64,000 nt of DNA from Candidatus Rokuibacteriota bacterium (GTDB lineage Bacteria > Methylomirabilota > Methylomirabilia > Rokubacteriales > CSP1-6): NCBI GenBank assembly GCA_030647435.1, contig JAUSJX010000135.1:1-64000 (forward strand), read 5' to 3'. The position numbers were made by a program, and so were the translations under genes. Positions 1 through 10,411 of this stretch are shown here, piece by piece. The notes beneath the pieces were generated by a model, which was not told the origin of the DNA, made no database searches, and saw only the letters and a program-made list of their open reading frames with translations. How positions within the stretch are numbered: position 1 is the stretch's first letter; every line of letters begins with the position of its first letter.

Positions 1-1283
1 CCGCCCCCGCGCCCGCCGCCCGGGGCGCCGCGCCCGCCACCGCCCGGTCGCCCGCCGCGCGCGGCCATGCGCGCGCGCTTCTCGTCGGCATACTTCCGGC
101 GCTCTTCGCTCGTCGGCTTGATCTCGGGCAGGAACCAATCATCCTCGGCCCATTCGACGGGAATCTTCTCGCCGATGAACTTCTCGATGGGCTCGATCTG
201 GAGCGCGCCCGTCTCGTCCGCCAGGCTGATGGACTTGCCGGTGGCCCCGGCGCGCGCGGTGCGGCCGATACGGTGCACGTAGTCCTCGGGGTCCTGGGGC
301 ATGTCCCAGTTGACGACGTGGGTCACTCCTTCGATGTGGAGCCCCCGCGAGGCGACGTCCGTCGCGACCAGAATGGGCAACTCGCCGTTCTTGAAGTCGT
401 TCAGGATCTTCAGCCGCTTCTTCTGCTCCACGTCGCCGGTGAGGGCCTTGGCCTGCCAGCCGTTGCGCCCCAGGCGGTCCTCGAGGCGGCGCGCTTCTTC
501 GCGCGTGTTGGAGAACATCAGAATGCGGCTGCCGCCTTCCCGCTTGAGGAGACCCAGCAGCAGGCTGAACTTCTCCTCGCGCCCCGCGTGATAGAGCACC
601 TGGACGACGTTCTCGGCGGTCTTCTGCAGCGGCGTGACGGAGATCTGGGTGGGGTTGTTCATGAACTCCCAGGTCAGCTCCAGCACGCGGAAGGAGAGCG
701 TCGCCGAGAAGAGGAAGGACTGCCGCTTCTCGGGCTTGGGCAGCTTGCGCAGGATGAAGCGCAGGTCGGCGATGAAGCCCATGTCGAACATGCGGTCGGC
801 CTCGTCGATGACGAGGATCTCGACGCGCTGGGGCGACCAGATGTGCTGCTTGAGATAATCGATGAGGCGGCCGGGCGTGCCCACCAGGATGTCGCAGGCC
901 TCGCTGAGATCCTCGCGCTGCTTATTGTAGTCGATGCCGCCGTACACGGCGCGGATCTTGAGCCCCGTGTGGGCGCCCAGGAGCCGGGCGTCCGCCTCGA
1001 TCTGCACCACCAGCTCGCGCGTCGGCGCGATGATCAGCACGCGCGGCGCCGTCGGCCCGCTCTTGGCCGGCGCCGGATGGCGCAGGCAGCGGGTGAAGGC
1101 GGCGATCAGGAAGACCGCCGTCTTGCCGGTGCCCGTCTGGGACTGGCCCGCCACGTCCTTGCCTTTGAGCGCGAGCGGGAGCGTGCTTTCCTGGATGGGC
1201 GTCGCCGCGACGAAGCCGGCGTCGCGGATGCCGCGCATCACCGGCTCGGGCAGCTCGAGGGAGTTGAAGTCCATTGGGCTCAT
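1..1283 (-). CDS. DEAD-box RNA helicase, RhlB-like (C-terminus off the window)
   Basis: ATP-dependent RNA helicase. The protein starts MSPMDFNSL at 1283 and runs off the left edge. Reading inward it shows the Q-motif region (TPIQ), Walker A (SQTGTGKT), PTREL, TPGRL, the DEAD box in VIDEADRMFD, SAT, and the C-terminal helicase motifs ATDVASRGL and HRIGRTARAG. The stretch after motif VI (GKSISLADE, then IEKFIGEKIPVE) resembles E. coli RhlB more than RhlE. The visible tail after about residue 405 is a Gly/Arg-rich RGG-like stretch, an expected RNA-binding extension. It follows tatC by 16 bp on the same strand. The helicase call is firm; the RhlB subfamily is inferred. Confidence 0.9.
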   Translation of the reverse strand, partial: MSPMDFNSLELPEPVMRGIRDAGFVAATPIQESTLPLALKGKDVAGQSQTGTGKTAVFLIAAFTRCLRHPAPAKSGPTAPRVLIIAPTRELVVQIEADARLLGAHTGLKIRAVYGGIDYNKQREDLSEACDILVGTPGRLIDYLKQHIWSPQRVEILVIDEADRMFDMGFIADLRFILRKLPKPEKRQSFLFSATLSFRVLELTWEFMNNPTQISVTPLQKTAENVVQVLYHAGREEKFSLLLGLLKREGGSRILMFSNTREEARRLEDRLGRNGWQAKALTGDVEQKKRLKILNDFKNGELPILVATDVASRGLHIEGVTHVVNWDMPQDPEDYVHRIGRTARAGATGKSISLADETGALQIEPIEKFIGEKIPVEWAEDDWFLPEIKPTSEERRKYADEKRARMAARGGRPGGGGRGAPGGGRGG

Positions 1284-1299
1284 GGCGTGGCCTGGGGGC

Positions 1300-2100
1300 T
1301 CATGGCGCCGCGATCGTCTCGGCGGGCGGCGCCGGCGTCTTGCGCTTCCTGACGGCCAGGCGCGCGCAGATGATGCCGACCTCGTACAGGACGCACAGGG
1401 GGCCCGCCATCAGGGACTGGTTGATAATGTCCGGTGTCGGCGTCAGGATCGCCGCGATGACGAAATTGATCAGGACGGCGTACTTGCGGTTCTTCGAGAG
1501 GAACTGCGGCGTCACCACCCCGATCAGGGCCAGGACGGTGATCACCACCGGCAGCTCGAACACGATGCCGAAGGCCAGGGCGAATTTGATCACGAAATCG
1601 GTGTACGAGGACACCGTGATCATCGGCTTCCACCCCTTCTCCTGACCGAACGTCACCAGGAAGGTCGAGGCGAAGGGGATGACCACGAACATGGCGAAGG
1701 CGCCCCCGACCAGGAAGAGCAGCGAGCCCACGATGATGAACGGCGCCGCGTATTTCTTCTCGTGCGCGTGGAGCCCGGGAGACACGAACTTCCAGACCTG
1801 GTAGAGAAGGGCGGGCATGGAGATGAAGATGGCCAGCACCATGGCGACCTTCATCCAGGTCCAGAAGGCCTCGGTGGGGGTGGTGAAGACCAGCTCGACC
1901 TTCAGCCCGACCAGCGGCCGGGAGATGAAGCGCATGGCGGGGTCGGTGACGAAGAACGCGATCACGAGCCCGATGCCGGCGGCGCCCAGCGCCCACATAA
2001 TGCGGATCCGGAGCTCGCCCAGGTGCTGCATGAACGACATCTTGCCGAGCGCGCGCTCCTGCTCGGGCTCGGACTCGGGCGCCGTCTGCTCGTCCGCCAT
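1300..2100 (-). CDS. tatC: Sec-independent protein translocase TatC
   Basis: Integral inner-membrane receptor of the twin-arginine pathway. The 266-aa product has the family landmarks: HLGELRIRI before the first membrane segment, then VWKFVSPGLHAHEKK, which holds the conserved F-x-x-P-G-L-x-x-x-E signal-peptide binding region, and about six hydrophobic segments. The ATG at 2100 is preferred over two upstream GTGs because it overlaps the thiD stop as TGATG, a typical coupled junction. No tatA or tatB is in the window. A TAT-dependent substrate, the molybdopterin oxidoreductase at 32778, is present. Confidence 0.95.
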   Translation of the reverse strand: MADEQTAPESEPEQERALGKMSFMQHLGELRIRIMWALGAAGIGLVIAFFVTDPAMRFISRPLVGLKVELVFTTPTEAFWTWMKVAMVLAIFISMPALLYQVWKFVSPGLHAHEKKYAAPFIIVGSLLFLVGGAFAMFVVIPFASTFLVTFGQEKGWKPMITVSSYTDFVIKFALAFGIVFELPVVITVLALIGVVTPQFLSKNRKYAVLINFVIAAILTPTPDIINQSLMAGPLCVLYEVGIICARLAVRKRKTPAPPAETIAAP

Positions 2101-2888
2101 CACCACTCCGTGAGGAAGTGCCGGAGCGCGCCCACGCCGCGGCCGAGGGCGAAACCCTCGCGGATGGCGCGCGTCACGTAAGCCTTGGCGTCGCGCACGG
2201 CCTCGCCGAGCGGCCGCCCCTGAGCCAGGCCCGCCACGATGGCGGCCGAGAAGGTGCAGCCGGTGCCGTGCGTGTTGTCGGACTCGATGCGCGGGGCCTG
2301 GAAGGCCGTGAAGTCTCGGCCGTTGTAGAGGAGGTCCACCGCGTCGCCCTTGAGGTGGCCGCCCTTGACCAGCACGTGGCGCGGCCCCAGCTTGTGGATG
2401 CGGCGCGCGGCCTCCTCCATGTCGGCCCGGCTCGACACCGGCATGCCGGCCAGCGCTTCAGCCTCGGGCAGGTTGGGCGTCACCACGAGGGCCAGGGGCA
2501 GGAGGCTCATCGTCACAGCGCGGACGGCCGCGGGCTCGAGCAGCACGTCGCCGGACTTGGCGGTCATGACCGGGTCGACCACGAGCCGCTCCACCGGATG
2601 CGCGCGCAACCCGGCCGCCACCGCTAGGACGATGGCGGCGGTGCCGAGCATGCCGCACTTGGCGGCGTCGGCGCCGAAATCGTCCAGGACGGTTGCGAGC
2701 TGGTGGGCGACGAGCGAAGGCGGCAGATACTCGACGGCCTGGACCCCCAGGGAATTCTGCGCCGTCACCGCGGTGATGACGGACATGCCGAAGACCCGGT
2801 AGGCCGAGAAGGTCTTGAGATCCGCCTGGATGCCCGCGCCGCCGCCGGAATCCGAGCCGGCGATGCTCAGGGCTTTGGGGATGGACAT
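2100..2888 (-). CDS. thiD: Hydroxymethylpyrimidine/phosphomethylpyrimidine kinase
   Basis: Ribokinase-family enzyme of thiamin biosynthesis that phosphorylates HMP and then HMP-P. The 262-aa length is normal. Visible motifs are [18 protein letters not shown] at the N-terminus, TAVTAQNS, the DPVM segment ([11 protein letters not shown]), and the C-terminal anion-hole motif [14 protein letters not shown] containing the catalytic aspartate-type GTGC loop. Its 5' end overlaps the rsmI 3' end by 22 bp and its stop overlaps tatC, so rsmI-thiD-tatC-helicase is probably one transcript. No TPP riboswitch was recognised upstream. Confidence 0.95.
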   Translation of the reverse strand: MSIPKALSIAGSDSGGGAGIQADLKTFSAYRVFGMSVITAVTAQNSLGVQAVEYLPPSLVAHQLATVLDDFGADAAKCGMLGTAAIVLAVAAGLRAHPVERLVVDPVMTAKSGDVLLEPAAVRAVTMSLLPLALVVTPNLPEAEALAGMPVSSRADMEEAARRIHKLGPRHVLVKGGHLKGDAVDLLYNGRDFTAFQAPRIESDNTHGTGCTFSAAIVAGLAQGRPLGEAVRDAKAYVTRAIREGFALGRGVGALRHFLTEW

Positions 2889-3568
2889 GGGCTCTTAGTA
2901 TACGGGATGACGAGCGTGAATTCTCCCCTGACCGTGCCTGCGGCGAAGCGCTCCCGAAGCGCCTCCGGCGTGCCGCGGACGATCTCCTCGAACTGCTTGG
3001 TCAGCTCGCGGGCCACGACGATCTCGACCTGGCCGAACACCTGGCCTATCGCCTCGAGCGCGGCGAGGATGCGGTGAGGCGACTCGTAGCAGACCAGCGT
3101 CATCTCGAGCTCGCGGAGCGCCTCGAGCCTGTGGACCCGCTTGCCCGGCTTGACGGGCAGGAAGCCGTCGAACACGAAGCTGTCGGCGGGGATACCGGCG
3201 GCCGACAGCGCCGCCACCACGGCCGAGGGGCCGGGCACGGGCACCACGGGGATTCCGGCTTCTCTCGCCTCTCGGACGAGCAGAAAGCCCGGATCCGAGA
3301 TGCCGGGAGTGCCCGCGTCGGTGACGAGCGCCACCGACTTGCCCTCGCTGAGCGTCTTGAGTATGGCCGGGCCCTTGGCGAGCTTGTTGTGCTCGAAGTA
3401 GCTCGTGACGGGCACGTGGATGCCGAAGTGGGTCAGCAGCGTCCGCGTGCGGCGCGTGTCCTCGCAGGCGACGAGGCCGACCTCCTTCAGGACGCGCAGG
3501 GCCCGGAGCGTGATGTCCTCGAGGTTGCCGATGGGCGTGGCGACCACGTAGAGCGTGCCGGGGGTCAT
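2867..3568 (-). CDS. rsmI: 16S rRNA (cytidine-1402-2'-O)-methyltransferase RsmI
   Basis: SAM-dependent methyltransferase of the tetrapyrrole-methylase fold that modifies C1402 of 16S rRNA. It starts [20 protein letters not shown] and carries [21 protein letters not shown], the VPGPSA loop, the family FDGFLP and the terminal GEFTLVI. At 233 aa it is shorter than the E. coli protein (286 aa): it ends right after the GEFTLVI strand and lacks the extra C-terminal helical domain. The last 12 residues are read through the start of thiD. First gene of the minus-strand operon, divergent from the acetyltransferase-like gene at 3627. Confidence 0.95.
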   Translation of the reverse strand: MTPGTLYVVATPIGNLEDITLRALRVLKEVGLVACEDTRRTRTLLTHFGIHVPVTSYFEHNKLAKGPAILKTLSEGKSVALVTDAGTPGISDPGFLLVREAREAGIPVVPVPGPSAVVAALSAAGIPADSFVFDGFLPVKPGKRVHRLEALRELEMTLVCYESPHRILAALEAIGQVFGQVEIVVARELTKQFEEIVRGTPEALRERFAAGTVRGEFTLVIPYTKSPCPSPKP

Positions 3569-3626
3569 GACGTGGGCTCGAGAGGCGGCGCTGGACGACG
3601 GGCTCTCATTCGAGGATCATTCTGAC

Positions 3627-4415
3627 ATGGAATTCACGGTTCGCACCCTCAGCGAGGAGCCGGAGCTCAGGGAGCGCTTCCCCGAGTTTCACCGCCAGGC
3701 CTGGCCGCGCTTCGTCCGCGAGGGCAACGGCGCGGGCCCCCTGTGGCCCCGGATCTTCACCGACTTCGCCGACTTCCAGTTCGGGCTGTGGGATGAGGCC
3801 GGCGCGCTCGTGGCAATTGGGAACTCCATCCCCTTGATCTGCGACGGCTCGATGGCTGACCTCCCGCCGGACATCCCGGAGATCCTGGAGCGGGGCGTGG
3901 CGGTGAAGCGGGACGGCCGCCGGCCGACGGCGCTCTCGGCATTGGCCGCCATCGTGGATCCCGCGCACCGGAGCCGTGGGGTGAGCCGGCCGGTGATCGA
4001 GGCCATGGGCGAGATCGCCCGGCGTCACGGCTTGAAGACCCTCGTGGCGCCGGTGCGCCCGTCGCTCAAGCAGCTCTACCCGCTCACGCCCATGGAGCGC
4101 TACGTCACCTGGACGCGCGCCGACGGCGGGTTCTTCGATCCGTGGCTCCGCGTGCACCAGCGAATGGGCGCCGAGATCATGCGGGTCGCCCCGAAGGCGA
4201 TGGTGGTGACCGACACCGTTGCTCGATGGGAAGAGTGGACGGGACTGCGCTTCCCGGAGAGCGGGACGTACGTCGTCGCGGGCGCGTTCCAACCGGTGAA
4301 GATCGACGTCAGGCGCGATATCGGGCGCTACGAGGAAGCCAACGTGTGGATGCGGCATCCAATCGCCCCTCACCCCTCCCTCTCCCCAGCGGGGAGAGGG
4401 AAGTTGGAACCATAG
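3627..4415 (+). CDS. GNAT-like N-acetyltransferase domain protein
   Basis: 262-aa protein of unknown substrate. The middle contains a GNAT motif-A-like stretch (AAIVDPAHRSRGVSRP, around residues 110-125), in which R-x-x-G-V would bind the CoA pyrophosphate, followed by a helix and LVAPVRPS. The ATG at 3627 is chosen over an upstream in-frame GTG that lies inside rsmI. The last 16 or so codons (Pro/Ser/Gly/Arg-rich) are not native-looking: they read into the GC-rich interspersed repeat beginning at 4366, which supplies the stop. The original 3' end was therefore probably replaced by repeat insertion. Confidence 0.6.
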   Translation: MEFTVRTLSEEPELRERFPEFHRQAWPRFVREGNGAGPLWPRIFTDFADFQFGLWDEAGALVAIGNSIPLICDGSMADLPPDIPEILERGVAVKRDGRRPTALSALAAIVDPAHRSRGVSRPVIEAMGEIARRHGLKTLVAPVRPSLKQLYPLTPMERYVTWTRADGGFFDPWLRVHQRMGAEIMRVAPKAMVVTDTVARWEEWTGLRFPESGTYVVAGAFQPVKIDVRRDIGRYEEANVWMRHPIAPHPSLSPAGRGKLEP

Positions 4416-4518
4416 GGGAGAGGGGAAGCTAATCGATACCCTCGCCCCCGAGAGGGGGAGAGGGCCGCAGTTCGAGCTGAGACGCCTTCGGCGAGGCGAG
4501 GGCTGAGAGGGTGAGGGG
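4366..4518. repeat. GC-rich interspersed palindromic repeat, copy A
   Basis: 153-bp element bounded by perfect 10-bp inverted ends (CCCCTCACCC and GGGTGAGGGG) and filled with internal hairpins of the CCCTCTCCCC/GGGGAGAGGG type. Its right third (4456-4518) is nearly identical to 54281-54343 and contains a small CGCC-TTC-GGCG hairpin. It lies between the convergent 3' ends of the 3627 gene and clpX and provides the last codons of the former. It may also act as a terminator. Similar pieces lie at 37954-37993 and 54113-54347. Confidence 0.75.
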
Positions 4519-4523
4519 AGGCG

Positions 4524-5774
<1,251 letters not shown>

Positions 5775-5786
5775 GCCCCGAGCCGC

Positions 5787-6434
5787 CTATCTCCCCGCCA
5801 TCGCCGGCGCGCCGGCTACCGGCCTCGGGGTCGGCTTGGAGGAGATGACCTCGTCCACGATCTTGTAGTCCTTGGCCTGCTCCGCGGTCATGAAGAAGTC
5901 GCGGTCGGTGTCCCGCTGGATCTTCTCCATGGTCTGGCCCGTATGGTGGAGCAGGATGCCGTTCAGCTCCTCCCGCATCCGGAGGATCTCCCTGGCCTGG
6001 ATGTCGATATCCGTCGCCTGCCCCTGGACCCCCCCGAGCGGCTGGTGGATCATGATCCGCGCGTGCGGCAGGGCGAAGCGCTTGTTCTTGGCGCCGGCCG
6101 CCAGCAGGAGCGCCCCCATCGAGGCCGCCTGGCCCATGCAGATCGTGCTGACGTCGGGCTTGATGTACTGCATGGTGTCGTAGATCGCCATGCCCGCCGT
6201 CACCGAGCCGCCCGGCGAATTGATGTACAGCGCGATGTCCTTGTCCGGGTCCTCGGCCTCGAGGAAGAGCATCTGCGCGATCACGAGGTTCGCGATCTCG
6301 TCCTCGATATAGGTCGGCAGGAAGATGATCCGCTCCTTGAGGAGACGCGAGAAGATGTCGAACGCCCGCTCGCCGCGGGGCGTCTGCTCCACCACCATTG
6401 GAACCAACGCCATGGGACGCCTCTTGGTTGCCAT
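5787..6434 (-). CDS. clpP: ATP-dependent Clp protease proteolytic subunit ClpP
   Basis: Tetradecameric cytosolic serine peptidase. The catalytic triad is complete: S105 in [11 protein letters not shown]130 in MIHQPLGG and D179 in TDRDFFM. The spacing equals that of mature E. coli ClpP (97/122/171). Also present is the YINSPGGSV strand with the oxyanion glycines. The 215-aa length is normal. Met8 ([11 protein letters not shown]) could be the true start or a processing site. It lies between tig and clpX on the same strand. Confidence 0.98.
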   Translation of the reverse strand: MATKRRPMALVPMVVEQTPRGERAFDIFSRLLKERIIFLPTYIEDEIANLVIAQMLFLEAEDPDKDIALYINSPGGSVTAGMAIYDTMQYIKPDVSTICMGQAASMGALLLAAGAKNKRFALPHARIMIHQPLGGVQGQATDIDIQAREILRMREELNGILLHHTGQTMEKIQRDTDRDFFMTAEQAKDYKIVDEVISSKPTPRPVAGAPAMAGR

Positions 6435-6448
6435 GCGCTCAGTGTACC

Positions 6449-7717
6449 CTAGGCCGCCACGGTTGACTTCGAGATGAGAAACTCCAGCGTCCGGGTCTCG
6501 CGGAGCGAGTGCCGCAGCCCGTCCAGGTCGCCGCTATCCTGCATCATCCGCCTCACGGCCGGGACAGGCCGGTTGTTGGCGACCGCGATCTTCTCCACCT
6601 CGGCGTCGACGTCGGCGTCCGTCGGGATGAGCCCCTCCTTCTCGGCGATGGCCTCGAGCACGAGCGACCGGCGCACGGCCTTCTCGGCCCCCGGCTTGAG
6701 CTCTTCCAGCAGCTTGCCGTAGTCCCAGGGCAGCTTGTCGGGGTCCATGCCCTGGCGCCTGACACGCTCGCGCGTGTGCTCGATCAGGTGGCCCACCTGG
6801 CGCAGCACCAGCGCCTCAGGCACCTCGACCGGGTGCCCCGCCAGCACGGCCTCGGTGACGGCGTCCTCGAGCGCCTGCCGGTTCTCCGCGTCCCGCCGCG
6901 CCTCAAGACCCTTCCGGACCCCCTCCTTGAGGGCGTCCAGCGTGTCGAACTGCCCCACGGTCTTGGCCAGCCCGTCGTCGAGAGCGGGGAGCACTTTCTC
7001 CTTGACCTCGGTGACCTTGACCTTTGCCTCGCCCGCCTTGCCGCGAAGCGCCTCGGTCCGGTGGTTGTCGGAGAAGCGGACGCGCGCGGTGCGCTCGCCT
7101 CCCGCTACGAGCCCGATCACAGCCTCCTCCACCTCGGGCATGACCGCGCCCGAGCCGATGAGAAACCCGTAGCCCGTCTCCGTCCGCGCGTCCATGCCCT
7201 CGGGCGTCAGCGTGTAATCCATGATCACGTGGTCGTGGAGATCGGCCGGGCGCTCCACGGCGCGGAACTCGGCGTGCTGCTCCCGCAGGTGCTCGAGCGC
7301 CTCGTCCACTTCGCGCTCCTCGAAGGGCTTGGGCGCATGCTTGACGGTCAACCCCGCGTACTGGCCGAGTGCGATGGCGGGCTTGATCTCCACCATCGCC
7401 TCGAACTTGAGCGGCGCGCCCTCCTCGAGCGTCACTTCCTTGAGGTCGGGCTCTTCCACGGGGCGGAGCTTGGTCTCCTGGAGCGCCTGGCGATAGACGT
7501 CGGGGATCAGGTTGCGGGCGACCTCCTTGCGGACGTCATCGGCGAAGTGCAGCTTGATCATGCCCGCCGGCACCTTGCCCTTGCGGAAGCCGGGAAGCTT
7601 CGCCTCCTTCTGGACGCGCTTGAAGGCCTTCTCCCACGCGTCCTGGACGACCTCCGGACCTTCTTCCACCTGCAGGCGGCGCTTGCACGCGCCGATCTCT
7701 TCGACGGCGACTTTCAT
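6449..7717 (-). CDS. tig: Trigger factor (ribosome-associated chaperone/PPIase)
   Basis: Nascent-chain chaperone. The 422-aa product starts [18 protein letters not shown] and carries the ribosome-binding signature [12 protein letters not shown] (residues about 41-52), a central FKBP-like domain ([14 protein letters not shown] through [16 protein letters not shown]), and a long helical C-terminal chaperone domain. First protein gene of tig-clpP-clpX, starting 22 bp after tRNA-Leu on the same strand, so it may be cotranscribed with the tRNA. Confidence 0.96.
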   Translation of the reverse strand: MKVAVEEIGACKRRLQVEEGPEVVQDAWEKAFKRVQKEAKLPGFRKGKVPAGMIKLHFADDVRKEVARNLIPDVYRQALQETKLRPVEEPDLKEVTLEEGAPLKFEAMVEIKPAIALGQYAGLTVKHAPKPFEEREVDEALEHLREQHAEFRAVERPADLHDHVIMDYTLTPEGMDARTETGYGFLIGSGAVMPEVEEAVIGLVAGGERTARVRFSDNHRTEALRGKAGEAKVKVTEVKEKVLPALDDGLAKTVGQFDTLDALKEGVRKGLEARRDAENRQALEDAVTEAVLAGHPVEVPEALVLRQVGHLIEHTRERVRRQGMDPDKLPWDYGKLLEELKPGAEKAVRRSLVLEAIAEKEGLIPTDADVDAEVEKIAVANNRPVPAVRRMMQDSGDLDGLRHSLRETRTLEFLISKSTVAA

Positions 7718-7739
7718 TCAGGCTCCTGATGAGAAAGGC

Positions 7740-7825
7740 TGGTGCGAGAGGGGGGAGTCGAACCCCCACGGGTATGACCCTCTGGATCCTAAGTCCAGCG
7801 CGTCTGCCAGTTCCGCCACTCTCGC
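7740..7825 (-). tRNA. tRNA-Leu (anticodon UAG)
   Basis: 86-nt tRNA read on the minus strand. The acceptor stem GCGAGAG pairs with CTCTCGC, followed by discriminator A and an encoded CCA. The anticodon arm CTGGA-CTTAGGA-TCCAG gives anticodon TAG (reads CUA). The long variable arm expected of a class II tRNA is present, with a T-arm of GGGGGTTCGACTCCCCC type. It lies just upstream of tig in the same orientation. Confidence 0.95.
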
Positions 7826-7836
7826 GGTGTAGGGTG

Positions 7837-7866
7837 AGGATACCACAAGGGCCAAGGGGGATCGAA
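7837..7866 (-). promoter_or_regulatory. Candidate sigma70 promoter of tRNA-Leu/tig
   Basis: On the minus strand TTCGAT (7866-7861) is followed after 18 bp by TATCCT (7842-7837). Initiation would fall a few bases before the tRNA 5' end at 7825, as expected for a tRNA promoter. The match is moderate and based on sequence alone. Confidence 0.4.
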
Positions 7867-7921
7867 CCGCCTTTTCCCCTGTCAGAACGGGGGGTTGTCA
7901 GTCGGCCCACAAGCCGGCGGC

Positions 7922-9694
7922 CTAGTGAGAGGCCCGACTGGCCAGTGCTGACTTGGGAACGGGCGTCCAGGCGATCAAGGCGTCGAGCCAGCCGAGATCG
8001 CGCGCGCCGAAGGGCGGCGCGTAGAGATCACGCTGCAGGAGCCATCGCTGGACATAAAGCGCTCCGACCAGGAACTTGCGAAAATCCTGGGCGCCGTCGC
8101 GGAGTGTCTGGCCCTCACCCAGGAGCAGGCTCGCGGCCAGCAGGTGGTAGAGGAGGTCAGCCGCGGGCTTGGCCTCGAGCTCCAACTCCTCGCGGGAGAG
8201 CGCCGCCCAGCCGTCGATGCGCCGCTTGAGCGCCTCGACCGCCTGGACTACCACGTCCACCCAGGGCTTGGCCGCCGGCTCCGTCACGTGCTGGAGCCGC
8301 GAGCCGATATACGCGAAGAGGGCCTCGTGGCACTGCTCGCGCATGATGGCGCGCTGGACGTCGAGCGCCACCACTGGGGTCGCGCCCTCCCAGATGGCGC
8401 CCAGGTAGCTGTCGCGCACGAGCCGCGCGTTGACCCACTCTTCTATATAACCGTTGCCGCCGCGCACGTTCATGGCCTCGCTCGCCACGGCCCGCGCCCG
8501 CGCCGTGATCCAGCACTTGGCGATCGGCGTCCAGATACGGAAGAGCTTGCGGTCCTCGACCGAGCCGCCGTCCCAGCGGTCGAACACCGCCGCGGCGTTG
8601 AAGACGACCGAGGCCGCGGCCTCGACGTCGAGCAGCATCTCCATCAGGTTGGCGCGGAGCAGAGGCAGCGCGATGAGCGGCCCGCCGAAGGCCGCGCGGC
8701 CGCTGGCGTGGACGACGGACTCGAGGAGCGCCCGCCTCATGATCCCCGCGGCGCGCATCGCGTTGGAGAGCCGGGAGAGGTTGACCATCTCCATCATCTG
8801 CTTGAAGCCGCGGCCGACATCGCCCACCACGTACGCCACCGCGCCCTGGTACGTCACCTCGCCCGAGGCCATCGAGCGGGAGCCGAACTTGTCCTTGAGC
8901 CGGTTGATGACCCAGCCGTTCTTGGTGCCGTCCGGCAGGTACTTGGGAACGAGGAACATGCCGAGCCCCCGCGTGCCTTTGGGCGCGCCCTCGGGCCGGG
9001 CCAGCGTCAGCGCGACATCCGCGTTGGCATTGGAGCAGAACCACTTGTCGCCCCAGAGCCTCCAGGTCCCGTCGGCGCCTTTGCGCGCGAGCGTGGTCGC
9101 GGCGCCGACGTCGGAACCGCCCGTCTTCTCGGTCATCCACTGCGTCCCCTGCAGGAGCTGAGGAAAGTCGGTCGTGGTCAGGCGCGGGATCCAGGCCGCC
9201 TTGAGCTCGTCGCTCGCGTAGTGCTTCAGCATCCGCGCGGTCGAGTCCGTCATGTTGACAGGGCAGAGCAGGCCGAACTCGGACTGGGCGAAGAGGTAGG
9301 AGAGCGCGTACTTGACCGTTTGCGGCACGCGACCGGGCCAGCCGAGCACGCCGTCCCGGTGCGAGAGCGCCGCGAGGCCGAAGCGCTCAAAGGCGATGGT
9401 CTCCATGCGGCGGTAGGACGGGTGAAAGACGACCTCGTCCACGCGCCGGCCGGCCTGGTCGAAGGCGCGGAGGACCGGCGGGTTCTTGTCCGCCTGGGCT
9501 GCTAAGTCATCGAGCTCTCCGCCGGCGACCTCGCCCATCTCGACGAGGTGCGGCCGGGCGCGCTCGAAGGTCGCGGCGCCCATTACCGATTCGCAGAGGA
9601 ACTGGAGGTTCCGGTCCTCCAGGAAAAAATTCATCCCCCGGGTCGTCGGCATCCCGTCTTGCGCCGGCTGCGCGCCCTTGCTCGTGAGGCTCAT
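7922..9694 (-). CDS. Acyl-CoA dehydrogenase, AidB-like
   Basis: FAD-dependent acyl-CoA dehydrogenase family member of 590 aa. The central part has the FAD/substrate motifs QWMTEKTGGSDVG and LWGDKWFCSNANAD, followed by the VPKYLPDG and KFGSRSMASGEV segments. The C-terminal half carries RGGNGYIEEWVNARLVRD and IWEGATPVVALDVQRA. An N-terminal extension and an extra C-terminal helical region of about 150 residues match the long AidB/isovaleryl-CoA-dehydrogenase-like subgroup rather than 380-aa mitochondrial-type enzymes. The physiological acyl-CoA, or an AidB-like DNA-protective role, cannot be told. It stands alone with its own promoter candidate. Confidence 0.88.
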   Translation of the reverse strand: MSLTSKGAQPAQDGMPTTRGMNFFLEDRNLQFLCESVMGAATFERARPHLVEMGEVAGGELDDLAAQADKNPPVLRAFDQAGRRVDEVVFHPSYRRMETIAFERFGLAALSHRDGVLGWPGRVPQTVKYALSYLFAQSEFGLLCPVNMTDSTARMLKHYASDELKAAWIPRLTTTDFPQLLQGTQWMTEKTGGSDVGAATTLARKGADGTWRLWGDKWFCSNANADVALTLARPEGAPKGTRGLGMFLVPKYLPDGTKNGWVINRLKDKFGSRSMASGEVTYQGAVAYVVGDVGRGFKQMMEMVNLSRLSNAMRAAGIMRRALLESVVHASGRAAFGGPLIALPLLRANLMEMLLDVEAAASVVFNAAAVFDRWDGGSVEDRKLFRIWTPIAKCWITARARAVASEAMNVRGGNGYIEEWVNARLVRDSYLGAIWEGATPVVALDVQRAIMREQCHEALFAYIGSRLQHVTEPAAKPWVDVVVQAVEALKRRIDGWAALSREELELEAKPAADLLYHLLAASLLLGEGQTLRDGAQDFRKFLVGALYVQRWLLQRDLYAPPFGARDLGWLDALIAWTPVPKSALASRASH

Positions 9695-9718
9695 CGCGGC
9701 TCTCCCCTCATGACCCCG

Positions 9719-9747
9719 CTTATCTCAACTCGGAGCGGCGCTGTCAA
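9719..9747 (-). promoter_or_regulatory. Candidate sigma70 promoter of the acyl-CoA dehydrogenase
   Basis: Minus strand: TTGACA (9747-9742), 17-bp spacer, GATAAG (9724-9719). Initiation near 9711 would give a leader of about 17 nt before the ATG at 9694. The -35 box is perfect and the -10 box matches 4 of 6. Confidence 0.45.
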
Positions 9748-9886
9748 CTCGGCCGACGGCCGCGCCTGCGGGCGGCGAATACCCGGCAGCACTATGTTAC
9801 CCTTTCCGCGACATTCGAGAGAGGCGGCGCATCCTGGCGAGAGACGTGGCGCATCCTGGGCGAAGAGATCGTGTGAGGAGAACGAC

Positions 9887-10411
9887 ATGACCGACGAGGA
9901 AGCGCGGATCCGGAGCTATCTGGAGGCGCAGGGCGCGAAGCTCTCGCCGGCCGCCATCATCGAGAAAATCCGCGCGGCGACGGCAGACCTCCGGACGGCG
10001 GCGGAGGCCATTCCGGCCGCCCGCTTCACCGAGCGCCCGGCCGCCGACGAGTGGAGCGCGAACGAGGTGATGGCGCACGTCGTCGCCGCGGGCGCCTACT
10101 TCGGTGCCGGCATCACGAGCGCCCTCGACCAGGCGCCGCCGCCGAGGCGAATGAAAGACCAGGGCGTCGCCGGCACGCCCACCCGCGCGGCGGCCGAGTG
10201 GTCGGCCCTCCTAACGCGAGATCGCGAGGCCTTGTTCGAGCGCGTGCTGCGCGCCGATCCCCTCGCCAGCCTCGAGCGCCCCATCGAGCACGGGATGTTC
10301 GGCCCGCTCAACTGGCGCGAGACCCTGCTCTTCATGCGCCTCCACGACCTGGACCACGCCGGCCAGCTTCAGAAGATCGCCGCCGCAATGACGGCGTCCC
10401 GCAGCGCCTGA
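9887..10411 (+). CDS. DinB-family (YfiT-like) putative metalloprotein
   Basis: 174-aa four-helix-bundle protein. Family features are the first helix region, DEWSANEVMAHV with the first metal-ligand histidine, and the terminal LHDLDHAGQLQKI with the HxxxH pair. DinB/YfiT proteins are often thiol-transferase-like enzymes or stress proteins; the substrate here is unknown. The ATG at 9887 is preceded by GAGGAG and chosen over an upstream frame extension that overlaps other signals. Its TGA overlaps the next gene's ATG (TGATG), so the two are translationally coupled. Confidence 0.8.
   Translation: MTDEEARIRSYLEAQGAKLSPAAIIEKIRAATADLRTAAEAIPAARFTERPAADEWSANEVMAHVVAAGAYFGAGITSALDQAPPPRRMKDQGVAGTPTRAAAEWSALLTRDREALFERVLRADPLASLERPIEHGMFGPLNWRETLLFMRLHDLDHAGQLQKIAAAMTASRSA

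Noticed and set aside
2889-2930. TPP riboswitch near thiD
   Set aside because: The thiD start overlaps rsmI, leaving no leader, and no thi-box-like conserved sequence is visible.
7849-7880. T-arm-like GGTTCGATCCC on the minus strand beside tRNA-Leu, as a second tRNA
   Set aside because: No acceptor or anticodon arm can be formed around it. TTCGAT fits better as a -35 box for tRNA-Leu.
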